Positions 25,327 to 32,705 of a stretch of 64,000 nucleotides of DNA are shown here, piece after piece. The DNA lies in NCBI RefSeq assembly GCF_024172185.1, contig NZ_JAMZEC010000001.1:1302001-1366000 (forward strand), in the 5' to 3' direction. The stretch comes from Nonomuraea roseoviolacea subsp. carminata. Its GTDB lineage: Bacteria; Actinomycetota; Actinomycetes; Streptosporangiales; Streptosporangiaceae. The notes beneath the pieces are model-generated. The model had not been told where the DNA came from and did no database searches. It was given only the letters and a program-made list of their open reading frames with translations. Made by a program: the position numbers and the translations under genes. Numbering within the stretch: position 1 is the first letter of the stretch; each line of letters opens with the position of its first letter.

Positions 25327-26154
25327 TCAGCCGGGGATGAGCCGGGCGTACTCGTCGAGGACGGGCAGCACCTCGTCGGCCGGTCCGCTCGGCAGGCTCG
25401 CCACCGTCTCCTCGATCCCGAGCTCCGCGTAGTAGCCGAGCTTCTCGCGGGTCGGCAGCGTGCCGAACGGGATCACCCGGGCCATCGGCCGCCCGGCCTT
25501 CTCGCACGCCTCGCGCAGCGCCGGCAGGGCGGCCTTGATCCCCTTGCCGCCGATGGGCATCCACCCGTCGGCGTACTCGGCGACGTGGGCGAACATCTTC
25601 GGCCCCGCCGCGCCGCCGATGTAGACGGGTGGGCCGGAGGCCGGTTTGGGCCAGGACCAGGAGGGCGCGAAACGCGCGAACCGGCCGTCGTAGGAGGCCA
25701 CCTCGTCGCGCCACAGCGCCCGCATGGCCAGCACGTGCTCGCGGGCCATCTCGCGCCGCGCCCCGTACGGGACGCCGTGGTCGGCCATCTCCTCGACGTT
25801 CCAGCCGAAGCCGACGCCGAGCACGACGCGCCCGCCCGACAGGTGGTCGAGGGTGGCGACGGCCTTGGCGGTGACGAGCGGGTCGCGCTGGGCGGCGAGC
25901 AGGATGCCGGTGCCGACGCGCAGCCGCTCGGTGACGGCGGCGGCGTAGGCCAGCGCGACGAGCGGGTCGAGGGTGCGCCGGTACGGCTCCGGCAGCTCGG
26001 CCTCCCCGTTGGGCGGCGGCGTGCGGCGGGAGACCGGGATGTGGGTGTGCTCGGGCACGTAGAGGGAGGCGAAGCCGCGCTCCTCGGCCGCCCTGGCGAG
26101 CTCGTGGACCGGCATGGCCCGGTCGGTGGTGAACATCGTGACCCCGAGCCGCAT
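25327..26154 (-). CDS. LLM-class F420-dependent oxidoreductase
   Basis: A 275-residue single-domain luciferase-like TIM barrel of the F420 subgroup (Rv2161c/MSMEG-type). Evidence is RLGVTMFTTDRAMPVHELA, YVPEHTHIPVSR, GTGILLAAQRDPLVTAK and the flavin loop GRVVLGVGFGWNVEEM. It would use F420H2 or reduced flavin for hydride transfer or oxygenation. It is divergent from two more LLM genes, and operator site D lies between them. Confidence 0.85.
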   Translation of the reverse strand: MRLGVTMFTTDRAMPVHELARAAEERGFASLYVPEHTHIPVSRRTPPPNGEAELPEPYRRTLDPLVALAYAAAVTERLRVGTGILLAAQRDPLVTAKAVATLDHLSGGRVVLGVGFGWNVEEMADHGVPYGARREMAREHVLAMRALWRDEVASYDGRFARFAPSWSWPKPASGPPVYIGGAAGPKMFAHVAEYADGWMPIGGKGIKAALPALREACEKAGRPMARVIPFGTLPTREKLGYYAELGIEETVASLPSGPADEVLPVLDEYARLIPG

Positions 26155-26175
26155 GCGCCAGCCTCCTCTAGGTCA

Positions 26176-26193
26176 ACCAAGCGATTGCTCGGC
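26176..26193. promoter_or_regulatory. Operator-like site D (shared motif)
   Basis: ACCAAGCGATTGCTCGGC lies in the 97-bp spacer between divergent LLM genes. Its reverse complement shares 16 consecutive bases, GCCGAGCAATCGCTTG, with site C in front of the alcohol dehydrogenase. Confidence 0.5.
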
Positions 26194-26251
26194 TAAGATT
26201 TCTAGAGTAGCTTGCCGCTCAGAGAAACGCCCCGTGGAAAGAGGTCTCCCG

Positions 26252-27499
26252 GTGAAGTTTTCCATCTTCCTGAATCCGCAGATTCCAGGCTCCGGATACG
26301 CGGCTGAGGAGAACGCCAAGGCCAAGCGCCCCATCGGGCGCGACACGGAGTCGTATCAGCGGCTGCTGCACGAGGTGCGGGAGATCGCGGTCCACGCCGA
26401 CCGGATCGGTTTCGACGCGCTGATGATGACCGAGCACCACTTCCACTCGGAGGGCATGGAGTTCTCGGTCAACCCCCTCATGTTCCTCACCGACCTGGCG
26501 GCCAGGACCGAGCGGATCCTGCTCGCGCCGCTCGGCATGGTGCTGCCCGCCTGGGACCCGATCAGGGCGGCCGAGGACGTGGCCCTGCTCGACCAGTTCT
26601 CCAAGGGCCGGCTGCGGCTGGGCGTGGCGCGCGGCTACCAGAACCGGTGGATGAACGTGCTCGGGCAGCGCTGGCACGCGGCGGCCGCGCGCTCCGACGG
26701 CTCGGCCTCCGACACGCGCAACTTCGACGTCTTCGGCGAGGTCCTGAAGATCATGAAGATGGCGTGGACGCAGGAGACCCTCCGCTACAAGTCGGACGTG
26801 CTGGAGTACGAGGTGCCCTACCCGTACGAGGGGATCGAGGGCTGGCCCGCCCAGGAGTGGACCCGGACCTTCGGCGCGCCCGGCGAGCTCGACGACGAGG
26901 GCAGGGTGCAGGCCGTCTCGGTCTGCCCGCGGCCGTACCAGAACCCCTACCCGGAGCTGTGGCAGCCGTTCACCATCTCCGACCGCTCGGTCATCAGGGC
27001 CGCGCAGGAGGACATCCTGCCGTGGATGTTCACCCCCAACCCCGACGACCACGCCGCCAAGGCCAAGCTCTACCAGGAGGAGTCGGCCCGGCAGGGCCGC
27101 GACTACAAGCTGGGCGAGCACACCGGCATCCTCAAGATCGTGGGCATCGCCGACACGACCGAGGAGGCCATCAACACCTTCGGCCGCAGCATCCCCAAGG
27201 ACTTCGCCGCCTTCTTCGGCCCGTTCGGCTACCTGGAGGTGCTGCGCAAGAAGGAGGACGAGAAGCACAAGCCCATCTCGCCGGAGAAGGGCGACGCCAA
27301 GCGGATGAACGACGTCGAGATGGCGCTGTTCGGCACCCCCGACGACGTCAAGCGCGGCATCCAGCGGATGCTCGACCGGATGCCGGACCTGGAGTGGTTC
27401 GGCCTGTACATGCAGGGCCAGCAGGGCGTGCTGCCGCTCGACACGGTCAAGCGCAACCTGGAGCTGTTCGCCACCAAGGTCATCCCGGAGTTCCAGTGA
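26252..27499 (+). CDS. Luciferase-family (LLM) flavin monooxygenase
   Basis: 415 residues, longer than the other LLM proteins here. It has a bacterial-luciferase-type start (KFSIFLNPQIPG), MMTEHHFHSEG with the paired His residues, LLAPLGMVLPAWDPIRAAED and GRLRLGVARGYQ. These are landmarks of FMNH2-dependent monooxygenases such as alkanal or aromatic hydroxylating LLMs. An unusual insert near residues 160-230 contains many aromatic residues. GTG 26252 follows AAAGAGG. It is coupled to the next gene by a GTGA overlap, and its promoter region carries site D. Confidence 0.85.
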   Translation: MKFSIFLNPQIPGSGYAAEENAKAKRPIGRDTESYQRLLHEVREIAVHADRIGFDALMMTEHHFHSEGMEFSVNPLMFLTDLAARTERILLAPLGMVLPAWDPIRAAEDVALLDQFSKGRLRLGVARGYQNRWMNVLGQRWHAAAARSDGSASDTRNFDVFGEVLKIMKMAWTQETLRYKSDVLEYEVPYPYEGIEGWPAQEWTRTFGAPGELDDEGRVQAVSVCPRPYQNPYPELWQPFTISDRSVIRAAQEDILPWMFTPNPDDHAAKAKLYQEESARQGRDYKLGEHTGILKIVGIADTTEEAINTFGRSIPKDFAAFFGPFGYLEVLRKKEDEKHKPISPEKGDAKRMNDVEMALFGTPDDVKRGIQRMLDRMPDLEWFGLYMQGQQGVLPLDTVKRNLELFATKVIPEFQ

Positions 27500-28368
27500 G
27501 GTTCTGGCTGGGGGCCTCGTTCACCGACACCGGCCACTATTTGGAGCTGGCGCGGGCGGCCGAGCGGTGCGGCTTCGACACGCTGACGCTGTCGGACCAC
27601 CTGTTCTACGCCGACTTCGCCTCGCCCTACCCCTACTCGCGCTCGGGCCGGCCGCGCTGGGACGCGCGGACGCACTGGCCGGACGTGTGGGTGACGATCG
27701 GCGCGATGGCCGCCGTGACGAGCACGCTACGCTTCGCGCCGAACGTCTACATCGCCCCGGCCCGCGACCTGTTCACCGTGGCCAAGCAGGTCTCGACGGC
27801 GGCGGTGCTGTCCGGCGGCCGGGTGAGCTTCGGGGTGGGCGTCGGCTGGTGCAAGGAGGAGTTCCTGGCCACCGGGCAGGACTTCCACACGCGGGGCCGC
27901 CGGCTCGACGCGATGATCCCGGTGCTGCGCGAGCTGTGGACCGGCCGGACCGTGACGGTGGACGGCCTGCCCGAGCTGTCGATCGCGCCCGTGCCGGACC
28001 GGCCCGTCCCCGTGATCGTCGGCGGGGACAGCGAGGCCGCGCTGCGCCGCGCCGCCCGGCTCGGCGACGGCTGGATCGGCAACCGCGTCTACACCGAGGA
28101 GCAGTTCGAGAGCGTCCTGGCCGCCCTGCGGGCGTCGCTGCGCGAGCACGGCCGGGACGACGACGGCTTCGAGATCGTCGCGCCCCTGGCCGTCATGCCG
28201 GACGCCGCGACCTACCGCCGCTTCGCCGCCAAGGGCGTCACGGGGACGATGGCCGCGCCGTGGTGGCTCGCCACGCCCGAGGAGAAGGCCCGGTACGGCG
28301 AGGACACCCTGGAACTCAAGATCGCCACGATGGAGCGCTTCGCCGAGGAGGTCATCGCCAAGATGTGA
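27496..28368 (+). CDS. LLM-class F420-dependent oxidoreductase
   Basis: 290 residues of the F420-dependent luciferase-like family: RFWLGASFTDTGHYLELARAA, LSDHLFYADF, APNVYIAPARDLFTVAKQV, GRVSFGVGVGWCKEEF and VPVIVGGDSEAALRRAARLGDGW. The GTG start overlaps the stop of the upstream monooxygenase, so the two are made together and may act on the same substrate in sequence. Substrate unknown. Confidence 0.85.
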   Translation: MRFWLGASFTDTGHYLELARAAERCGFDTLTLSDHLFYADFASPYPYSRSGRPRWDARTHWPDVWVTIGAMAAVTSTLRFAPNVYIAPARDLFTVAKQVSTAAVLSGGRVSFGVGVGWCKEEFLATGQDFHTRGRRLDAMIPVLRELWTGRTVTVDGLPELSIAPVPDRPVPVIVGGDSEAALRRAARLGDGWIGNRVYTEEQFESVLAALRASLREHGRDDDGFEIVAPLAVMPDAATYRRFAAKGVTGTMAAPWWLATPEEKARYGEDTLELKIATMERFAEEVIAKM

Positions 28369-28388
28369 GCCGGGCCATGCCACGTCAC

Positions 28389-28421
28389 GGCCCCGTCATG
28401 GCCCTGTCATGGCCCCGTCAT
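28389..28421. repeat. Three 11-bp tandem repeats
   Basis: GGCCCCGTCAT, GGCCCTGTCAT and GGCCCCGTCAT follow each other directly in the short spacer between convergent genes. The last unit overlaps the stop of the minus-strand hydrolase. Confidence 0.7.
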
Positions 28422-29326
28422 GGCCGCCGCCAGTGGGCGGCGAAGGCCCGGGCCGGGTTGCCGATGAAGATCGCGGACGCGACGTCGGGGCCCAGTTCGC
28501 GCTCGATCCGCGGGCGCAGGCCGCCGAGCAGGAACGGCATGCCCGGGCCGTCCGCGCCGGACCTGGCCGCGGGCGTGACCGTGTCACCGCCGAGCAGGAG
28601 CTGCTGGGCATGGCCGGCTTCGGCCAGGGCGGCGAGGCTGTCCAGCAGGCGCCAGTCGGTGCCGTGGTGCGTCCGGGACGGGCCGTCGAACGCCAGGAAG
28701 CAGCCGGCCTCGGCGGCCTGCCGGTGGATCCTCGCGTCGGGGAAGCGGTGCAGGTGCCCGAGGATCACCCGCCGCGCGGGGACGCCGTGCGTGTCGCACA
28801 GCAGATGCAGCACGTCGAGGGCCGCGGTGCCGCCCTCCAGGTGGACGCCGATGGGGGCGTCGGTGGCGTGGTGCGCCTCGGCCGCGGCGGCCAGGACGTG
28901 GCGGGCGTGGTCGTCGAGGCGGTGGTACGCCCCGGCGACCTTGATCATCCCGGCGCGCACCGGGCCGCCGGTCAGCTCGCGGACGAACAGCCCGGACAGC
29001 CCGCCGTACACCCGCTCCAGCACGCGCTCGTCGTAGTGCTTCGCCTGGTGCAGCCCGGTGGCCGCGACGAGGTGCACGCCCGTGCGCCGGGACAGGTCCG
29101 GCAGCTCCTCGGTGCGCCGCCCCATGCCCCACGGCGTCCACTGCACGACCGCGCGCCCGCCGAGCGCGGCGAAGGCCCGCAGCTCGGACAGCGCGGCCCC
29201 GGCGTCGTCGAGTTCCTGGCCCGGCAGCGCCGCGGAGCGGATGAACAGGTGGTCGTGGGCGTCGCAGACGCCGAGGTCCTCCGGGGCGACGTCCCCGAGG
29301 ACGGTCCGGACCGCCGCCCCCGTCAC
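28418..29326 (-). CDS. Phosphotriesterase-family (amidohydrolase) metal hydrolase
   Basis: 302 residues resembling the phosphotriesterase/lactonase (PHP) family. The first metal motif is DAHDHLFI near residue 23. Further likely ligands are the Lys-containing strand AGMIKVAG, HLEGG, LGHLHRFPD and the late Asp in LLLGGDTVT. The family normally begins T-V-L-G-D-V, as here (VRTVLGDVAPEDLG). Members hydrolyse lactones or phosphotriesters. GTG 29326 overlaps the CMD gene stop (GTGA), so both are expressed from the CMD promoter. Confidence 0.8.
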   Translation of the reverse strand: MTGAAVRTVLGDVAPEDLGVCDAHDHLFIRSAALPGQELDDAGAALSELRAFAALGGRAVVQWTPWGMGRRTEELPDLSRRTGVHLVAATGLHQAKHYDERVLERVYGGLSGLFVRELTGGPVRAGMIKVAGAYHRLDDHARHVLAAAAEAHHATDAPIGVHLEGGTAALDVLHLLCDTHGVPARRVILGHLHRFPDARIHRQAAEAGCFLAFDGPSRTHHGTDWRLLDSLAALAEAGHAQQLLLGGDTVTPAARSGADGPGMPFLLGGLRPRIERELGPDVASAIFIGNPARAFAAHWRRP

Positions 29327-29781
29327 GCCTCCTCCCGCTCGGCGTCGAGGTCCCGCTTGGCGTCGAGGTCCCGCTCGGTGTCGAGCGCCGCCGCCGCGAC
29401 GCGCAGCCCGGCCAGCGCCCTGGGCACGCCGACGTAGGGCGCCAGGTGGACGAAGACCTCCACGATCTCCTGGCGCGTCATGCCGACCCGCAGGGAGGTC
29501 CTGACGTGGCCGGCCAGTTGCGGCTCCACGGCGCCCAGCGCGGTCAGCGCCGCCAGGTTGACCAGTTGCCGGTCCCGCGGGGACAGCCCCTCGCGCAGGT
29601 AGGTGCCGCCGAACAGGGCGGTGACGATCCAGTCGGCGAAGCCGGGGGCGAGGTGTTCGAGGCCGGGCAGCGCCGCCTGCTGGGTCTGCTCGTCCTGGAG
29701 CAGGTCCAGCAGCCGGTATCCCTCGTCGCGGTCCAGTCGCGCGGGTGTCAACTGCTCCGACAGCGCTCGGCTCGTCGTCAT
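29323..29781 (-). CDS. Carboxymuconolactone decarboxylase-family protein
   Basis: A 152-residue AhpD/CMD-like helical protein. The core reads LSPRDRQLVNLAALTALGA and LRVGMTRQEIVEVFVHLAPYVGVPRAL, typical of 4-carboxymuconolactone decarboxylase relatives. The CxxC of AhpD is absent, so thiol peroxidase-reductase chemistry is unlikely. The C-terminal tail has a repeated acidic/basic motif (DTERDLDAKRDLDAERE) encoded by direct repeats. It is paired with a lactonase-like hydrolase, and two strong palindromes lie in its promoter. Confidence 0.82.
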   Translation of the reverse strand: MTTSRALSEQLTPARLDRDEGYRLLDLLQDEQTQQAALPGLEHLAPGFADWIVTALFGGTYLREGLSPRDRQLVNLAALTALGAVEPQLAGHVRTSLRVGMTRQEIVEVFVHLAPYVGVPRALAGLRVAAAALDTERDLDAKRDLDAEREEA

Positions 29782-29803
29782 GGTCTCTCCTCACTTCGGG
29801 GTT

Positions 29804-29859
29804 GTAACGCTTCAAGCGTTACGTCACCGTAGCACGCTTCGTAACGCTTGAAGCGTTAC
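29804..29859. promoter_or_regulatory. Twin 19-bp palindromic operators
   Basis: GTAACGCTTCAAGCGTTAC (29804-29822) and GTAACGCTTGAAGCGTTAC (29841-29859) are two nearly identical palindromes, 37 bp apart, filling the divergent spacer between the CMD gene and the CGNR zinc-finger gene. They are a strong candidate binding site for the CGNR protein or another local repressor. Confidence 0.75.
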
Positions 29860-29868
29860 ACTTGAGTC

Positions 29869-30486
29869 ATGGTCAAGGAGGACCCGCTCGCCTTCCGCTT
29901 CGACTGCGGCGCCATCTGGCTGAACCTGCTCGCGACCCAGGGGCGCACGTTCGGCGCGCACCCGGTCGAACGGCTCGCCACGCCCGGCAGGCTCGCCGAG
30001 TGGCTCGAACGCTGCGAGCTCACCCCGGCCCGCCCGCCCGACGACGACGACCTGCGCCTGGCGCGGGCCCTGCGGGAGACGCTGCGCCCGCTCGCGCTGG
30101 CCACCGTCGACCACCTGCCGCCGCCCGCGTCCGCCGTGGCGGAGCTGGCCGCCTTCCTGGCCGGCCACGACGATCCGATCCGGCTGAGCGCGGACGGCCG
30201 GCTGCGCCGCGAACCACCGCGGAGCACCGCCGACGCCCTCGCCCGCATCGCCCGTCAGGCGGTGGACCAGATGACCGGCGCCGACCGGTTCGCCCTGAGA
30301 AGCTGCCCGGAGCAGGACTGCCGGGGCGTCTTCGTCGACCCGCCCGGGCGCCGGCGGTGGTGCCCGTCCCCGGCGTGCGCGAGCCGGGGACGGGTCCGCG
30401 CGCTGCGCGCACGCCGCACGGCCGCCGCCGCCGGCACCGACGCCGCCGCGCCGGACGCGCAGAACTCGCCCGCCCCGGACGCGTAG
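29869..30486 (+). CDS. CGNR zinc-finger (ABATE-type) regulator
   Basis: 205 residues. The N-terminal part matches the stress-induced ABATE region (DPLAFRFDCGAIWLNLLATQG). The C-terminal Cys-rich finger reads LRSCPEQDCRGVFVDPPGRRRWCPSPACASRGRV in pieces, where the consensus CGNR is replaced by CASR. These proteins are presumed DNA-binding regulators. The tail is low-complexity Ala/Asp/Pro. It diverges from the CMD-lactonase operon and starts 10 bp after the second 19-bp palindrome. Confidence 0.8.
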   Translation: MVKEDPLAFRFDCGAIWLNLLATQGRTFGAHPVERLATPGRLAEWLERCELTPARPPDDDDLRLARALRETLRPLALATVDHLPPPASAVAELAAFLAGHDDPIRLSADGRLRREPPRSTADALARIARQAVDQMTGADRFALRSCPEQDCRGVFVDPPGRRRWCPSPACASRGRVRALRARRTAAAAGTDAAAPDAQNSPAPDA

Positions 30487-30602
30487 GACGCGTTCGTGCC
30501 AGACGCGCCGGACGCGCTCGCGCCCGACCGTCCGGAACGCCGGGAAGATCGGTAGGGCACGCGGAGATCGGTACGGGACCAGCGGTCCGATACCCTCGTG
30601 CC

Positions 30603-31415
30603 GTGCTGGAATCCATCGCGGCCACGCGTTACGTGACGCCGCTGCGGGAGGGCGGATCGCTGCCGGGGGTCGTCGAGGCCGACGACCTCGGCACGTACGT
30701 GGTGAAGTTCCGCGAGGCCGGCCAGGGCCGGCGGGTCCTCGTCGCCGAGATCATCTGCGCGGAGCTGGCCCGGCGGCTCGGCCTGCGCACGCCCGATCTC
30801 AAGCTCATCGACCTCGACCCGCAGCTCGGCGCCCGCGAACCGGACGAGGAGGTCCAGGACCTGCTCAAGGCCAGCTCCGGCCGCAACCTGGCGATCGACT
30901 TCCTGCCCGGGGCGCTCGGCTTCGACCCGCTCGCCTGGACGCCCGACCCCGCGTTCGCCTCCCGGGTCGTCTGGTTCGACGGGCTGATCCACAACATCGA
31001 CCGGAGCTGGCGCAACCCCAACCTGCTGCTCTGGCACGGCGACATCTGGCTGATCGACCACGGCGCGGCGCTGTGGTTCCACCACAACTGGCGCACCGCC
31101 GACCCGCAGCGCCCCTTCGACGCGGGCGACCACGTGCTGGCCCCGTTCGCCACGGCCGTCGAGGCGGCCGGGGCCGAGCTGGCCGCGCGCATCACGCCCG
31201 AACTGCTGCGCGCGGTCACGGCGCTGGTGCCCGACGAGTGGCTCGACGGCGAGCCCGGCTTCGCCTCCGCGCAGGACGTCCGCGACGCCTACGTCGAGCA
31301 CCTGCTGAGCCGCGCGCACGGACCCCGCGCGTGGCTCACCCACGAGCCGCCGCCGCCCGCCCGGCGGCCCGGTCCGGGGTCGGTCGGCGCGTTCTGGCGG
31401 GGAGACGGCCGATGA
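30603..31415 (+). CDS. HipA-like kinase-domain protein
   Basis: 270 residues resembling the C-terminal catalytic lobe of HipA kinases without the N-terminal HipA_N part. It has TYVVKFREAGQGRRVLVAE with the ATP-site Lys, ELARRLGLRTPDLKLIDLD, and the catalytic/metal region HNIDRSWRNPNLLLW and WLIDHGAALWF (Asp, Asn, Asp). GTG 30603 is used because the family starts a few residues before ITATRYV. It overlaps the DUF3037 gene (ATGA). HipA-like/DUF3037 pairs recur in bacteria, and the role is unknown. Confidence 0.82.
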   Translation: MLESIAATRYVTPLREGGSLPGVVEADDLGTYVVKFREAGQGRRVLVAEIICAELARRLGLRTPDLKLIDLDPQLGAREPDEEVQDLLKASSGRNLAIDFLPGALGFDPLAWTPDPAFASRVVWFDGLIHNIDRSWRNPNLLLWHGDIWLIDHGAALWFHHNWRTADPQRPFDAGDHVLAPFATAVEAAGAELAARITPELLRAVTALVPDEWLDGEPGFASAQDVRDAYVEHLLSRAHGPRAWLTHEPPPPARRPGPGSVGAFWRGDGR

Positions 31416-31807
31416 GCGCTACGGAGGCCCTGGTGAGGGACGTCTACGAGTACGCGGTGATCCGGGTCGTGCCCCGGGTCGAGCGCGGCGAGCTGATCAA
31501 CGCGGGCGTGCTCCTGTACTGCCAGCCGCGCGGCTACCTGTGCGCGCGGGTCCACCTCGACACCGTCCGGCTGCGCGCCCTCGACCCCGACGCCGACATC
31601 GACGCCGTCCGGCGGGCGCTCGGCGCGTACGAGCTGGCCTGCGGCGAGGAGGCGGGGCCGCTGACCGGCGAGTCACTGGGCGGCCGGTTCCGCTGGCTCA
31701 CGGCGCCGCGCAGCACGATCGTGCAGGCCGGCCCGGTCCACGCGGGGCTCACCGCCGACCCCGGCACCGAGCTGGCCCGCCTGTTCGACAAGCTGGTGCG
31801 GCTCTAG
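31412..31807 (+). CDS. DUF3037 protein, partner of the HipA-like kinase
   Basis: 131 residues of DUF3037: YEYAVIRVVPRVERGELINAGVLLYC, then a region of repeated acidic residues and GPLTGESLGGRFRWLTAPRS, with the conserved end PVHAGLT-DP-TELARLFDKLV. It is translated with the upstream kinase-like gene. Function unknown; the constant pairing suggests it is a substrate, inhibitor or scaffold. Confidence 0.82.
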   Translation: MSATEALVRDVYEYAVIRVVPRVERGELINAGVLLYCQPRGYLCARVHLDTVRLRALDPDADIDAVRRALGAYELACGEEAGPLTGESLGGRFRWLTAPRSTIVQAGPVHAGLTADPGTELARLFDKLVRL

Positions 31808-31826
31808 CAGAGCATCCGGAACAGCA

Positions 31827-32669
31827 CTAGAACAGCACGGACATGAACGTGTCCACCTCGTGGAAGCCGACCTTGCGGTAGACGGCCCGCGCCGGGGTGT
31901 TGAAGTCGTTGACGTACAGGCTGACGACCGGCGCGAAGCACGACAGCGCCGCCTCGACGACCGCGGCCATACCGGCGACGGCGAAGCCCTGGCCGCGCAG
32001 CTCGGGGTCCACCCACACGCCCTGCACCTGGCAGGCGAACGGCGTCACCGCGCCGATCTCCGCCTTGAACACCACGCGCCCGTCCTCGATGCGCGCGTAC
32101 GAGCGGCCGATGCGGATCAGCTCCGAGACCCGGGTGCGGTAGAGCGCGCCGCCGTCGCCCAGGTTGGGCGACACGCCGACCTCCTCGGTGAACATCGCCA
32201 CGCAGGCCGGCAGGACGATGTCGAACTCCTCCGGCCGCACCCGGCGCACCAGCGGGTCGGGGGGCACCGGCGACTTCTGGGAGATGGCCATGACCGGCTG
32301 CGCCCACCGGATGGCCCGCGCCCGGCCCCAGTGCGGCTCCAGCCGCTCCCACAGCAGCGAGACGGCGTCGGCCGGGCCCACGATGGACGAGCAGCGCCGT
32401 CCCTGCTTGCGCGCGCGGTCGGCGAAAGCGTGCACGGCCTCCGGGCCGGCGTTGACCGGGACCAGGTTGGCGCCGGCATAGCACAGCGAGACGAGCCCGC
32501 CACGCGGCCCGAACCCCCACATCTGCCCGCCCAGCCGGGCCTGGTTGAGGCCGACGGTCCGCACGCGGGAGGCGACGAAGACGTTCGCGACCGGGTCGCT
32601 GTCGAGCAAGGCCAGAGCCTCGTCCCGGTCGCTGTCATCGAGCACGCGCGACGCCGAGGTACGCAGCAT
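31827..32669 (-). CDS. GNAT N-acetyltransferase with DUF4081 N-terminal domain
   Basis: About 280 residues. The N-terminal half (RDEALALLDSDPVANVFVASRV) is the DUF4081 region. The C-terminal half is a GNAT fold with acetyl-CoA loop VDPELRGQGFAVAGMAAVVE and the strand LYVNDFNTPARAVYRKVGF. Orthologues lie next to ispG in many actinobacteria (Rv2867c-type). Here the tripeptidyl peptidase gene intervenes. ATG 32669 is preferred; GTG 32672 is one codon upstream. Substrate unknown. Confidence 0.85.
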   Translation of the reverse strand: MLRTSASRVLDDSDRDEALALLDSDPVANVFVASRVRTVGLNQARLGGQMWGFGPRGGLVSLCYAGANLVPVNAGPEAVHAFADRARKQGRRCSSIVGPADAVSLLWERLEPHWGRARAIRWAQPVMAISQKSPVPPDPLVRRVRPEEFDIVLPACVAMFTEEVGVSPNLGDGGALYRTRVSELIRIGRSYARIEDGRVVFKAEIGAVTPFACQVQGVWVDPELRGQGFAVAGMAAVVEAALSCFAPVVSLYVNDFNTPARAVYRKVGFHEVDTFMSVLF

Positions 32670-32705
32670 CACATGGTCAGACTACGCGAAGCCCCACCGA
32701 TTGGC

